Counted from the first letter of the stretch, positions 10,401 to 23,000 are shown. The stretch is 64,000 nt of DNA from Helicoverpa zea (GCF_022581195.2 NC_061454.1:4030001-4094000); one strand, 5' to 3'. Notes: generated from the letters alone by a model not told the origin. Program-made: numbers and translations.

Positions 10401-12551
10401 AGTGCATTTTTCTCAGCAGGTAACAGACTTTATCTTTTATTAAAATGTACTGGTTCATCCCCCCTGTAGTGTAGATGGCAGTAGTGTAGATTATTTTCGT
10501 GAGAAGGGGAGGATGGGTACAGTTGTACCAGTTTTTCAGTAGTATGGTTGTAACATGAGTTCATATTTGTCTGACTTTGTAGATGCCTAGAAAATGCCTG
10601 AGAAAGATAGTGCGAAGTGTGACTGAGATGTCAGAACACACTGTCAAGTATGAAGAATTAAACGGTGGTAGTTCTATGATAAAGGCTGTTGACAAGTGTG
10701 GAGGCAACTACGTTTTTTCTAGACTGTCAGCTATGGGTTCACGTAAAAAGCAAGAGTGGTATTCGCGACTATAATCACTATAATCTTTACATCTTGTTAA
10801 TAAGCCAAGATTATAAAGTTTTCTAAGGATAGAAGAGCTAGGATCTGTTTTTGGTTTTAAAATAGTATTTTTAGCTAGGCAACATGAATTCATAAGGGCG
10901 TAGGTACTACCTAATTATTGTCATCAATTTAAATATCAATAAACACACACCGCTTCCCAACTTGGTTATTAATAACCTTTTTATTTTATTCCTATTGATA
11001 CAACCGGGTAAGTCACTCGAATAAAACGAGAATACTTTTTCAGTTGTTGAGTCATTTATCTCATGTTCATCAAATACTACTTCTATTACGGAAGGCTTCA
11101 AGCCTTTTTGTGGTTTACCTCGTTAAAATTTTTGTTGCAAACGTAACCTGAATAATGGTACGATCATGGGATCTGCAGTTTTTCCAAAATTGCTCCATAA
11201 CACGGGCCATATTGTAACAAGCACATCTATTCCTTCAAAAAGAAAGGCAATTATTATGTCCTGTCATCTTTTTCCAGGTGCATATCTACAACCAAGCAGT
11301 TTTGGAGGCACTGCTAAACACAAGCACTTCGGTCCTGCTGGATCGGGTAGACCCACATTCTAAAGAAAGCGACTTCCTCGGCTCCGGGCCTCCTACAGTT
11401 TGGAAACTTCCATTCAGAATCGACCAACTTCAGTATTACGATACTTCGTATATGTGCGACCCTTCAGCTAAGAGCAAGTGAGTATTTTGGATCCTTCCTT
11501 ACATAAATACCAAGAACGACAAACCTACTAAGACTTCTGAATTTAGCCGTATCTATAAAACATATCATTCACAATGAGATAGTGAACTTTCAATATTAAT
11601 TGTTTAACGTGTCCAATTTCTTCTTGTAGCGACACATTTGCCAGTCAATATGATTCCGACCACGAGCAGTGGGACGAACCGTTGAAACGTCGATTTAGTT
11701 CAGCACAAACCGACGCCAGTAAAACTTCGGCGAGCACACAGACGCTCATCACAGTGCCATTCTGCAGAGACCCTACTCAACCGGTCCCCGTCCTCCCGCC
11801 CGACGAGCCGGACAAACCATCCACAGCAAAATCTACGCGAAAAGACGGACCTGCCAATAGACCTGCAGTATACAAAAAGAAACCCAGCCAAGCTCCACAT
11901 AGCTACTACCAACCACCAGAACCCTGGGCCGGAGTGCGAGATGACACGGACATTCTTGAAGACGCAGCGCCCAAACTGCGAAAGTCGAGTTACACCAGAA
12001 GTCTTTACGCTATTGACAACGAAGCCCAAGATCCGATAATGGAACTGCAAGCAATGGCTAAATCTACCAACGATATGAACGAGGACGATCCTCCGTTCAA
12101 CTTCCAAGCAATGTTGAAGAAAACTCCTCGCAATAGGGCTTCGATGAAGAGGTCTAATGAGTTGAATAACGATTTAGAGGAGCGGCAGACGGTGTCGAAG
12201 CATATTATCTCGCCGAGCAAGGCTAAGCCACCGGCAGCTCCTAAATATCCAGCGCCAACGCCACCTCCTGGTAAGCCGCCTCCTACTCCTCCGGGTAAGC
12301 GTCCAGCGCCAACGCCGCCTCCAACCAGAATGGCGACAGAGACGCCTCCACCATACAGAGACAATTCGCCTCTACCCCGGTCTGTGAGCAGAGAAATGAT
12401 TCGACAGAACTCAAAGGACCTCATCATTGCTGCATTGAAGAAGAGGGACTCACAAACTGACATGATTTGTCAAGACGATAATAAAGTCGAAAATGAAAAA
12501 GTGGAGTTAGCGCCCGGAATCACAGTGGAGGGAACCGTTACAGATTTATAA
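4438..12551 (+). CDS. ninaC: NinaC, class III myosin with N-terminal kinase domain (p174-like form)
   Basis: Exons 4438-4728, 4919-5023, 6339-6718, 6792-6882, 6958-7239, 7326-7714, 7782-8330, 8402-8694, 8772-9070, 9157-9446, 9529-9678, 9758-9861, 9947-10015, 10232-10419, 11278-11477, 11630-12551; 1533 aa, close to the ~1500 aa of Drosophila p174. In flies NinaC is a photoreceptor-specific motor-kinase of the rhabdomere that binds calmodulin and helps arrestin action and signal termination. Seen here: Gly-rich loop GAGIFGEV (24-31), VAVK with K47, DFG (164-166), WMAPEV; motor P-loop GECKSGKTT (424-432), LDMFGFEC, HYTGKV, YVRCIRADL; IQ-type helices after KVFLKYYN; a Pro-rich tail (about 12230-12370) ending APGITVEGTVTDL. 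Unusual: the catalytic loop reads HRNIRCSN (144-151), with Asn for the catalytic Asp and Arg for the following Lys. Intron 2 (5024-6338) holds nothing recognised. Confidence 0.96.
10583..10774 (+). CDS. ninaC: Alternative last exon of ninaC (p132-like short form)
   Basis: Exon 14 ends in phase 0 at 10419. Beyond it a good acceptor (TCTGACTTTGTAG, AG at 10581-10582) is followed in phase 0 by a 63-codon frame starting MPRKCLRKIVRSVTEMSEH and ending at TAA 10772-10774. It is Lys/Arg-rich at first, then polar. AATAAA at 10938-10943 could end the transcript. Spliced to exon 14 it gives about 1223 aa. Drosophila ninaC makes a short p132 with its own tail and a long p174, so position, phase and size all fit the short isoform. 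There is no transcript evidence here. Confidence 0.7.
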   Translation: MPRKCLRKIVRSVTEMSEHTVKYEELNGGSSMIKAVDKCGGNYVFSRLSAMGSRKKQEWYSRL

Positions 12552-14337
12552 GAAAACAAATAAAATTTCGTAAAAAATATATTTAATCTCCATTGCATTG
12601 GAAGTCCGCATACATTTATTATTTCTATTATGGCATACAATATTAGTATTGTTTTTGACAGTTAAGTTTTTAAAGCCATAATTTTACGTAAGTCATAAGA
12701 TTTTTGTTAATTTCTAAATAATATAATTTATATCTCAATAGAGTTAAGTATATTAAATACAAAAGATGATCTTAAAGCGAATTATGGCGAAACTTTGTGT
12801 TCATTTAACACATTTTTATGGTTTCATCACATCGTAAAAAAATATATCAAGTTTTATATTAACCTTAGAATAACCTTATCCGAAATTGCTTTGGTAACTT
12901 ATTATATTTGCGTAAAAACTAGATTGTGGTGACATGATTACTACTACCACAGACAAGTTGAATGGTCCATGAAGGTTTGATAGCATTTATTGATGAGCGA
13001 TACATCGATGCTTTATTAAATATCACGTCATTACTACATAGTAAAACATTAGAAGTATTATGCTTGAAATTAAAAATTATTTAAAAAGTGAGTAAATTAA
13101 GTAGTAAATGTAATAAAGAAGGTTTAAAGTTAGATAAGTGATTAAATGTATCGCTCATATACATAATTATAAGAACTAACAAATAAATAGATACAGTAGG
13201 TATGTTTCATTATGCGTATAAGCTCACTGTTATTACTTTAAAAGCTCGATCGAATAATTTGTACAGTGTGATATGTTTATTTAAACTTTTATTTATATTT
13301 AAACAAATATGTAATTGTTCCTTACTTTTGGAACCATCCTTAATTTTGCAACTACACTGTAGTATTTTTTAAAATGATTATATTTGATTTTTAATGTGGA
13401 CATTATTCATAGTAATAAATAAAACCTAGGCCGTTTTAAGATGTATAGTGACAAAAAAATTCTTTACCAATGGTCGCTCGTGAAATTGCTTCTTTTTAGT
13501 ACGAAATAATGAGTTTCTAGACAGAACACACCACAAAAATATTTCAATTTTTCCGACCACATACAACTGCCTTACATTATAAAATCACTTGGAACAAATA
13601 TAGTTAATACAATAAAGTACCAAAATATACTTCTACTTTTTTATTTTTAATCTCATTTCCATATATATTTTCTTTTTAAATTTAGGCCACACATAATTTC
13701 TAATCGAATATTTAATTTCCGAAATTCTCTCGCTAATCTCTTGAAATCACATCCTATAGTTATTGCCGAATATTAATTGACTTAAAGCTACTTATTAAAT
13801 TAGTGAAATACATTAAAAGGGTTATAAAAATATCAAGTATTTATTACGTTCTATATTAAACCTTAAGCTCTATGAATTCAGTCAATGTGTTACAAATGTA
13901 ATAGATAGTTCAAGTGTGAAAAAACTTTTTTTATTTTGTGCCGATACCGCTTGAAATCCATTTTATGCTTAAATATTTCCCGATACATCTCTCCCACTTG
14001 CGTTGGAAAATAACTTGAACGTACATAAAACCCCCGATGTTCAGAGTATTTCAACATTTTATGAGCCAAATTATTACGTCATCAAGTTTTTAGAATTGCT
14101 TAAATTGCAGCAGGAAGATGCCACGGAACCTCTCTTAGCAATGAGAACTTAATTCTCAGAAACTATATCAATTTTGCGGTATCGGGACTTTACATTATGT
14201 TTCCATTTAATGGGTATTCCTAATTATACTGCTTCAAACCTTTCGTTAGGGTTTAGCCAAATAGTTTTGATTAAAAATCATTGACTGGCTTGCATTATAA
14301 GCTAGCAATGACGAAGATTGAAGTTATACTAGACCTA
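12552..14337. other. ninaC 3' UTR and intergenic DNA
   Basis: AATAAA at 12559-12564 lies eight bases after the ninaC stop and could be its poly(A) signal. The remainder is very AT-rich with no supportable gene. Confidence 0.55.
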
Positions 14338-15895
14338 CACACATCAAAAGTGTCTAGGGATCAAGCATTTTTATGCGGATTTCTTGAGATTGAGATGTGG
14401 CTTTGTAATAAATTTATGATTTTATAAATTTATATGGATCCTTTTTGGTGCATTTCATAATTTGAATCAGGAACTGTGAATCAAATTCGAGTAAAAGATG
14501 AAAATCAGCTGTCAATATTTTCCCTATAAACACATACAACGCATTGAAGACATTATTAGTGCTACTGTTTCCCTACTACTGATTAAAACCAACGTTATTA
14601 TGGAGCGGCGACGTCATTTAAGCAGGGAAGAAATGCTCAGAGCCGTGGGAATGATAGAAGCTGGTTCCCGGCAACGTACTGTGGCTTTAGCTCTGAATAC
14701 AAGTCAGAGTGTTATCAGTCGACTTTGGACACGTTACCGAAGCACTGGTACCGTAGCTGAGCGCCATGGAGGACGGTATCGCTGCACCACACGGAGACAA
14801 GACCGATACATTCAAATCTTAACTCGAAGAGCTCCAACAATAACCGCCATGATGTTAGCCGTGAGGCTTCATCACTCTTCAGGGAACTTAATTAGCGACC
14901 AAACAGTCAGAAACCGCTTGCATGAAGTGAACCTTCATTCCCGAAGACCGCTACGGGTACCACCTATAGCAATGCACAATCGTAGGATTCGATATCAATG
15001 GGCTCTTGAACACAGAAATTGGGCAGAAGAACAATGGCGTTTCGTGTGCTTTTCTGATGAGTCTCGTTTTGGTATGAGACCGGATACAAGACGTATACGA
15101 CACTGGAGAACCCCTGGACGCCAACAGCGATTAAAATCCTGCCAGGAAGTCCATCCTTATAGTGGTGGAACCATCATGGTATGGGCGGGTATTTGAATCG
15201 GCGGAAGAACTGAGTTGATTTGGATCAGAAGCAACCTCAACGCTCAAATTTATGCTGAGACGATTGTATCAGACGTCATCGTTCCTCTACAAGTGCAAAT
15301 CGGTCCCTTATTTCAATTAATGCATGATAATGCACGACCGCACACCGCAAGAGTTGTAAGACAGACTCTCGCGGCAGCTAACATCAATGTCCTGCCCTGG
15401 CCTGCTCAGTCGCCAGACTTGAACCCGATTGAGCATGCATGGGATATGCTACAGAGAAGAGCTCTGCCGAATATGGAGGGTATCCAGTCGCAAGAAGACC
15501 TTTTTTTGTTGTTGCAACGAACATGGGCGGCCATTCCACATCGTGATTTGGATGAACTCATTTTGAGTATGCCAAACCGATGTTCTTGTGTTGTTAGTGT
15601 TCGCGGTAGAAACACGGATTATTAATTGTTTAAGTTACCCAATAAACTTTTAAAGAAAACTGTTATTTCAGTCTTTTTTTTCGAACTTTTGTGTTAGTGT
15701 TTCAAATGTCAAAAATCCCTTTATTAGGAAAATGGCAAATTTCTTTATTAGTGCAAAGGTGACTTGGTTTATCGTTACTGTGACAAACGAAAACACTTTA
15801 TTTGATGAATCCTTAAAGAAAATTTTAATTAATATCAATCAGGAGAAAAGTTATTGCAAAAATATATGTTGATCCCTAGACACTTTTGATGTGTG
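14338..15895 (+). mobile_element. Tc1-type (DD34E) DNA transposon, near full length
   Basis: Terminal inverted repeats of 27 bp match exactly: 14338-14364 (CACACATCAAAAGTGTCTAG...) and 15869-15895. Each end is flanked by TA (14336-14337, 15896-15897), the Tc1/mariner target duplication. The element is 1558 bp with one transposase frame on the plus strand. It lies between the 3' ends of ninaC and the BTB gene. Identical ends and a single disabling stop suggest a fairly recent insertion. Confidence 0.95.
14600..15625 (+). pseudogene. Tc1-like transposase with one in-frame stop
   Basis: ATG at 14600 begins MERRRHLSREEMLRAVGMIE. The N-terminal half holds helix-turn-helix DNA-binding segments (RQRTVALALNTSQSVISRLW), then the DDE catalytic core: first Asp in CFSDESRF, second Asp in HDNARPHTA, and Glu in PDLNPIEHAWD. 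The second Asp and the Glu are 34 residues apart, hence DD34E. TGA at 15194-15196 falls in the same frame right after VWAGI, between the first two catalytic Asp residues, so no complete protein is made without readthrough. A second ATG-less open stretch (15197-15625) continues the frame. A longer start at 14498 is possible but lies outside the usual family N-terminus. Confidence 0.92.
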
Positions 15896-15897
15896 TA

Positions 15898-17028
15898 ATT
15901 TATTATTTTCTCCAAATGTTATAATTTAGTACTAAATCCGGTGCAAATAGTGACTTAGAATACAAAAATGTACGTAAAGGTATTCGTAAAATATTTATTT
16001 TTAAGCAATTTATTATGGCGCTTACGATACTAGAAAACCGTGACTTCATAACTTTGAGATCATCACATACCTATTACAATAATTTAAACAATAAATACAA
16101 ACAAAATATAGATAATTAGAAAAGTTAACCTTAATATTTTAATATGCCTTTTCATTTTTTTATAGTGAGTGACACAGCACATACAAAAGTAAATTCAATA
16201 TTGCTGTCTAAACATTTATAAGTCTGTGGTCACCCAGATTAACAAACAATCCAATGTGACTGATGAAAGGCGAATTAAAATCGTAACTACATTATTGTTT
16301 CTGAAGTACCTCAACATTCCATTTCCATATTAGACAGTAAATTAAAAAACAACCACGCTCACTATGGAAAAACCCAGAGACAAAAAGTTACCATACCTTA
16401 AAATTAGTGCAGAAATAAAACAAGTGTATATTACTGACCATGTAACTGTCAAACAATGGTTGGACTGGCCGTAAGTAAGGTACTTATATTATGCTACTTT
16501 ATGACAAAAAGAAGACCAGAAGTTATCTCACTGTGCAATAAAAAAAAACTTACAATAAGTTACAGTGCTAGAATGTGACATTTTTACATCAACATAGTAG
16601 AAAAACTATTGGAAATAAATGAGCACTCATATCAATACAAAAATCAAGCATGGTTGACACAAACAACTGACTGTGGTGTGACAATGAAGATAAGAAATTA
16701 ACAACAATTACCTTGCCGTTTCTTTATCTATCTAAGTCTGTGGCTCGACATTAATGCTCAAAATAACAAATATGAATCTTGGGAGCAGGTAAAATGAAGC
16801 ACCCTTAAACATATTATGCCAGTGTAAACTTGTACCCTTAAAAAGAGTATTACAGAGGATTGATTTTGTAGAGTTGCAAAAGTACAGTACTACGTGTACG
16901 TGATTCAAAGGTATGATAATAATCTTTGCATCGAGAAAGTTAATTTGCAAAACTCGCACTAGGCACTCTGACTGATGTTAAGAATGCGACCACAGGTACA
17001 CTCCAGTCTAGATATTCCATACCTGTGT
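15898..17028. other. Intergenic / 3' flank of the BTB gene
   Basis: AT-rich. Most is probably 3' UTR and downstream flank of the minus-strand BTB gene. One 36-codon ORF at 16364-16474, starting MEKPRDKKLPYLKISAEIK, runs into GTAAGTAAGG, a good donor. No continuing exon was found, so it is not called a gene. Confidence 0.4.
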
Positions 17029-20000
17029 TCAGACGAGCAGCTGCGTGACGTTGGGCTCGGCGAGCGTGAGCACGGCGTGCGCCTCCACCATGACGACGAG
17101 CGAGTTGCGCGCCTCCTCGTGCGCCACGCCGTGCGCGCGCGTCGCGTGCGTGTACCACGCGCCCGTCGACGGGAGGACTGACACGCACCACTTGCATGAT
17201 AGCCTGGGGATTAAGTCAGGAAATGAGGTAACTGTCAAGTTTCTGGATTTTTACCCCTATATGGAACTATTTGTACAACTATCTTTCGCCCGCGGCTTTG
17301 CCTGCATGCATGGTGTGTTGATAAAAAGTAGCCTATGTGTTAATCCAGATAGGTGATCTATCTACATACCAAATTTCAACCAAATCAGTCTAGCCGTTTT
17401 GGCGTGAAATAATAACAAACATACATTCTCACAAACTTTCACATTTATAATATTAGTAGGATCAGTAGGATAATGATAAATAGTAAACAATTGTCTTTTT
17501 GTTCGTTCGATTCTGCAGCTCCGGAGCCTTTCTCCGGTGCTGCAGAATCGATCGAAAAATTCTTTCACTATGTATTTGAAAGCTACACTAATCCCGAGTA
17601 ACAGGCTATATTTTATCTGGGTCCCGGTATTTTATCCGGGAAAAAGTCTCACCGGGACGTAGATGAAACCGCGGGAAAACAATGCCGCAGTACAACGCAA
17701 GTGTGCGCAAGATTGCCGTTCTCACTTGCTTACGCATACTTTCTTACGATTGCTTAAACGAATGATTAACAAATTGGGCCCTATTGTTCATTCAATGTTA
17801 TTGGGTGATTTTCAGAAAAGAATACCCTATGACGCACAGGAAATATTTTTTTTTTTAGTTCGTGAATTCTATTATATTTACTCTAATATTAAAGAATATA
17901 TTGTTAACTAGCTAAATCTGCATTTTAAATTAAAATTATAATATGATTTTAAGAAATATTAAAGTTTTTCTGTCAGCGTATGATGCATAGTATTCCTGAA
18001 CGTCACAAAATATGATTAATTAGAAATAAAACAAACAAGTATTAAAACGAAATCAACTTATGGTGGCATAAATATATACTTAAAATCTTTTAAAAACAAA
18101 CAAAACGATAGCATAATTCTATAAGATTATTAAATAATCAGCTAAATAATTTCACTTTCGTCACTTCTTGGACATATCTCACTAGAAAAGTTGTCATTAC
18201 TAATGATACCCGCTACAATTTCCAAAATCAAGCCTAGTGAGAAATTTTAGATACTAACAAAATACTATGATGCCAAAATAAACGCTATAAAATGAAAAAT
18301 ATATATTTTAAAACCATTTTTGTAACATCCAGAATATGGGACAGTGACTATTATGAAAATTTCGTGATGGATAAGAATAATTTGAGCAATGTCCACACTG
18401 CCGATTTCAAAACACAATTACAAAGAATAAAGTATTAACTCACTACATTTTTAGATATAAACCTTTACACACACATATATAAACAAAACCGATTAAATGT
18501 AAGCCTTTTCGTTTGATACCTACCACACGCGCGGACAGGACGCTCCCATAAATTATTTAATTGTACACTAAGCTTTACAATTCAAGATCGTTACGATTTT
18601 GTTCCGGTAGTATGTAACGTGACGCACAGGAGGTGACGTTTTTATCTCACGAGACTTTTAAAATTGAAAATAACTAATATTTATTTAAAAAACTTTGTTT
18701 TTAGCCTTACTAATCTAATAATGATGAGTTGTTTATGTTATATACAGTGTTATAGAGTTAAGAAAACAATTTATTAACCTTTTAAATACTGCCACTATCC
18801 GGAACAAAAATTTTGCGCGCCGATGACACCAACATTGTCGTCACAGTTTTAGCCTTAACTGACTTCAAAACGGCAATGGCGGAATCCTAATACGATCATA
18901 AAGTTGCCAAGAAGGTAGCAAAAACAGATGCTAAACTGTGCCCCGCCCCCTCCGCGTCTCCTGCCGTCGGGACGCCGATAAATGCAAGCACGTCGAAGCC
19001 TAGACGTGTTTACTCGGCTGCCGTAAAGAAAGATCCCGTTCAACGGCTAACCAAGGCTATTGTGGGAGCCCAGAGTCTCCCCGAAGTAACCCAAGGCTCG
19101 GTTCATCTTGAACCTGGCAAAGGGACGGCTGATGCAGATGGTTTCATCAAGGTGGAGAGGAAAAAGAAGAAGCCATCTAGTCGAAACCGATGCGGAACTG
19201 CATTGACGGGTCCGAACATGCTGTTGCGTCCCGCAATACCTACGACGCAGCTGTATGTTTCGCGTCTGCATCACTCCACGAAGGTCGAGGAGATCGTGGA
19301 GTATATACGTGTGAAGACCAACTGGACATTGAGAGTCGAGAAGTTAGAGCCGAGACACAACACGAATTTTAAATCGTTTGTGGTGCGTGTTCCGACTCAG
19401 CATCTCGACATGTTCCAAGAACAGTTTTGGCCGAAAGGTGTCGTTTTCCGGCGATTCCGCGGGAGACTACGTGACACCGCGCAGTGCAACACGACACCGC
19501 CTACTCGTGTCAACACAGTTTTAATTGTTTTTTACTTTTGTATGTATTAGTTTATTATTATTGTAATGTTAATTATTGTTTATGTATTGTATGTTCTATG
19601 GGCCTTAGTTGCCTGAATTAAAGGAATAAATAAATAAATAAAAAATAAAAAAAACACAAATTAGTAGATTTTGTCTTGAGTACGATATCAAATTCACCGT
19701 GACGAAACCGGATTTTCCGGAACAATGGTTTTCGTAGGACAATATTAAAATAATGATATTTCTTAAAATAACAATAAATTTATGGCATAAAAATTAAAAA
19801 TACGTTTTTAGAAATACAGAGACTAAGTTCAAAAACTTAAACATACCCAAAAACGAATATTTTAGAAGTAAGATGTATTCGAAATCTCCAAGAGCGCCAT
19901 GGGACACACGATATTTATACGTCCTCTTTAGGTTTATTTTAAATATAAAAATAACTATCCACTTTTTATGCTACATATTGATTTAATTGTACATTAAAAT

Positions 20001-23000
20001 ATATACCTAAATTTATCAAAAACTCACTTTCACACGTGCCATATAAAAAAATCAAAATAAAAATGTTTGAAGGTGTGGGACAGGCCGATTTTGCTAGGGT
20101 CAAGTTTTCTGAAAAACACCCTATTGCATATTCTAAGACAAGATAATTGAAGAAAATTACCTGTTAGTAACATGTCTAGATTTCACGTGTCTCCGTCTGT
20201 ACCCCCAACTGTTGTACACGCGTGGACAAAACGGACAGGGAAATGATGGATCTGCAAAAACAGCAATAGATGTTACATTATAACTACACTATCCCAGAGT
20301 CAACTTTTCTAAGTTTTTATGTAATTTCAAGTATATCTTGGACACCAATGGCTGATGAAAAGGTGAAGGAAAACATCTTGCGGAAAAATTAAACAATAAA
20401 AAAATACACCAGAAGAAGGATATAAGTGATCAAATTTTTGAGACTATAGTTCGGCCATTCAGAGAATGCGTTCCTGACACGTCGCGATTGAACTGACGAC
20501 GTAACTTTGCAATGGCGTTGCAGTTACGATAAAAATATTTTTGCTGGTTGTTTACCGTTTTAACAATTGAGGAGCATTAAAACAACATTATTATATCAAT
20601 AATCAATGAATGTAGTTACGTCGTCAGTTCAATCGCGACGTGTCAGGAACGCATTCTCTGAATGGCCGAACTATAATTCATTGACTACAATTTTGTCTTT
20701 TTGATACACATAAAATTACATTAAATCTTTTACTGGTCACAGGAAAATCAGCCTCCTATTTTATTTCAACAGGAAAATAAACAACATGTATGCTAATATT
20801 ATAATTACCTTTAGCATCAGTATTCACCAAATTTAGATTCTCCGTTTTTATACTCAGCGATTCAATTCTGGTTCCACTCTGCAGCACATTTTCAACTTCC
20901 TTGTCTATTTCAATTATTTCATCAGACGCATCACTGCTGTTAATCTTTTCGTTCAAACATGGTTGTGTGCTACTAACTTCGCTCTTATCAATTCTGTCAC
21001 TAAGCATGTACGCCTTCTTGTTGAGACAATTTTCAGCACTAATCTGTTTCTTATCAGAAGTCTCTTCCAGTAAAGCAATATCTGTGTCATTTGTATTTTC
21101 TCCTGAATAATCCGTAAGGGGTGATTCTATGGGCTCAATTTTGAGGACAACATTCTGAAATTAGAAACCATACCTGAAATGTATTATCTATACTAAATAC
21201 TAATATAATGCAGAGGTAAAATTTCTTTGTTTCTACACTATATGCTCTGATTCTTTCAACGTTAAGAAGCTACACTAGCCCAGAGTAAACTTTTCTAAGT
21301 TTGTATGTAATTTCTAAGTATATCTTGGACACCAATGGCTGATGAAAAGGTGAAGGAAAACATCTTGAGGAAACCTGGACTATGTAGTCTAAAATCACCA
21401 ACCCGCATTGAGCAAGCATGGTGATTAATGCTCAATCCTTCTTCGCGTGAGAGGAGGCCTTTTGCCAGCAGTGGGACGATGCAAAGGGTGCAAATGGGTA
21501 ACTATCCCAGAGTAAAATAGGTACGGGAAGTTCTCTTGGAAAGCAAGTGATCTATGACCAAATTTGGCCTTGCTAATTTAGATAAATACTTAAAAAACAG
21601 ATCATTAGGCACTTGACGTTAATAAAAATGTTGTACTTACAGATTGCTTTCCATTGTCAGAGCTAATTTTGTGAACAGTTTCTGAATCAACCGTTGGTAA
21701 GCACTTTTTGCATTTATTGTTGTTGTCTTGTTCTGCTCTTTTCCTCTTCTTGGTTGCTCCTGAACCTTTCTGAAAAGTAAAGATATAAATTTTATATTAC
21801 CTACATAGCTACATCATGAGACATATCTGGACTAGGAACTAATAAAGAAGTCTGTTGAAGAATAAAATTATAGTAATAAGTACTGCAACAGTAATGTCAG
21901 GTTTTAATGCCAAAACCGATAACTGAAATTTTGTAAGTTTGTCTAGGGCCTAAATACAGTAACAGCCACTTTTAATTTGGATGCGGGAAGACAAGTAGCC
22001 TCAGAATACAGGTAGAACCTAGGACAAACAGCTTGTATTAAAAGTTTTTTTTTTTTTTTCAATTTGCATTTAAAGAACTATGTTTAGTATCTTCTGGGAT
22101 ACCTACAATGTACAAAAAAGGTAATATGTAATGAACTTAGCAGGATGGATTGTTATTACACTCATGGTGAGTTGCACCATTTAACTTTAACAATAACGGG
22201 ACCATTTTCAGTTGTCAAGCATGGACGGCATACAACTGGTTATGGATTGGTTATCGTTATAATTACATGGTGCAACTGGGTCTTAGTACATCATTAACAT
22301 GGAGAAAACATCTTACATTTTGCTTCTTCTCAGCAACATCGTCAAGCAGAGCTATATCAGTATCATTTGTATTATCTCCGGAATAGTCCGTGAGTGGTGA
22401 TTCCGCTGGCTCTAACTTTGGCACTAGGTTCTGAAATATGCAAACAATAAGATTTTTTAATGAGAACTGTTCTTTAAATATGGATATCACTGTTTTATAA
22501 TTTTTATAATTTTCATAAATATAAGATATATTCAAATAAACCTTACATTTTGAGCAACATCTTGTCGGCCCTGTACAGATATACATTTCTTGCATTTACT
22601 GTTGCTGTCTTCATGTTCACTTTTCTTACGCTTTTTAGGTAAAGAGCTTGCTGACGTTTTCTAGAAAAAAATATTTGATTATTGTTAAACTTGTTACTTA
22701 TGCACTGAGAATAGTATACTTCTACCAAGTGCAATCATGAGACTTGACCGCCCCTAAGACAACCCACAGACCACTTGATTTGACATGATGGAACAGTAAT
22801 TAATACATTTGTAAATAAAACAATATGAATCTTACCTCATCTTCACGTGAAACCTCACTACCTGTAGATAAACCGCAAATTCTTAACGTTTCTGCAGTTT
22901 TTAACAGTATTGGTAGAAATTCTTCAGTCACATTCACCTCTCCGTTGTACATGAACGTCAGCAACGTCCGCAGAGAGGCCGTACTGATGTCATGAAGCAC

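Noticed and set aside
16975..17181. Plus-strand ORF in the GC-rich block (68 codons)
   Set aside because: It is the antisense shadow of the BTB zinc-finger exon, which has splice and motif support.
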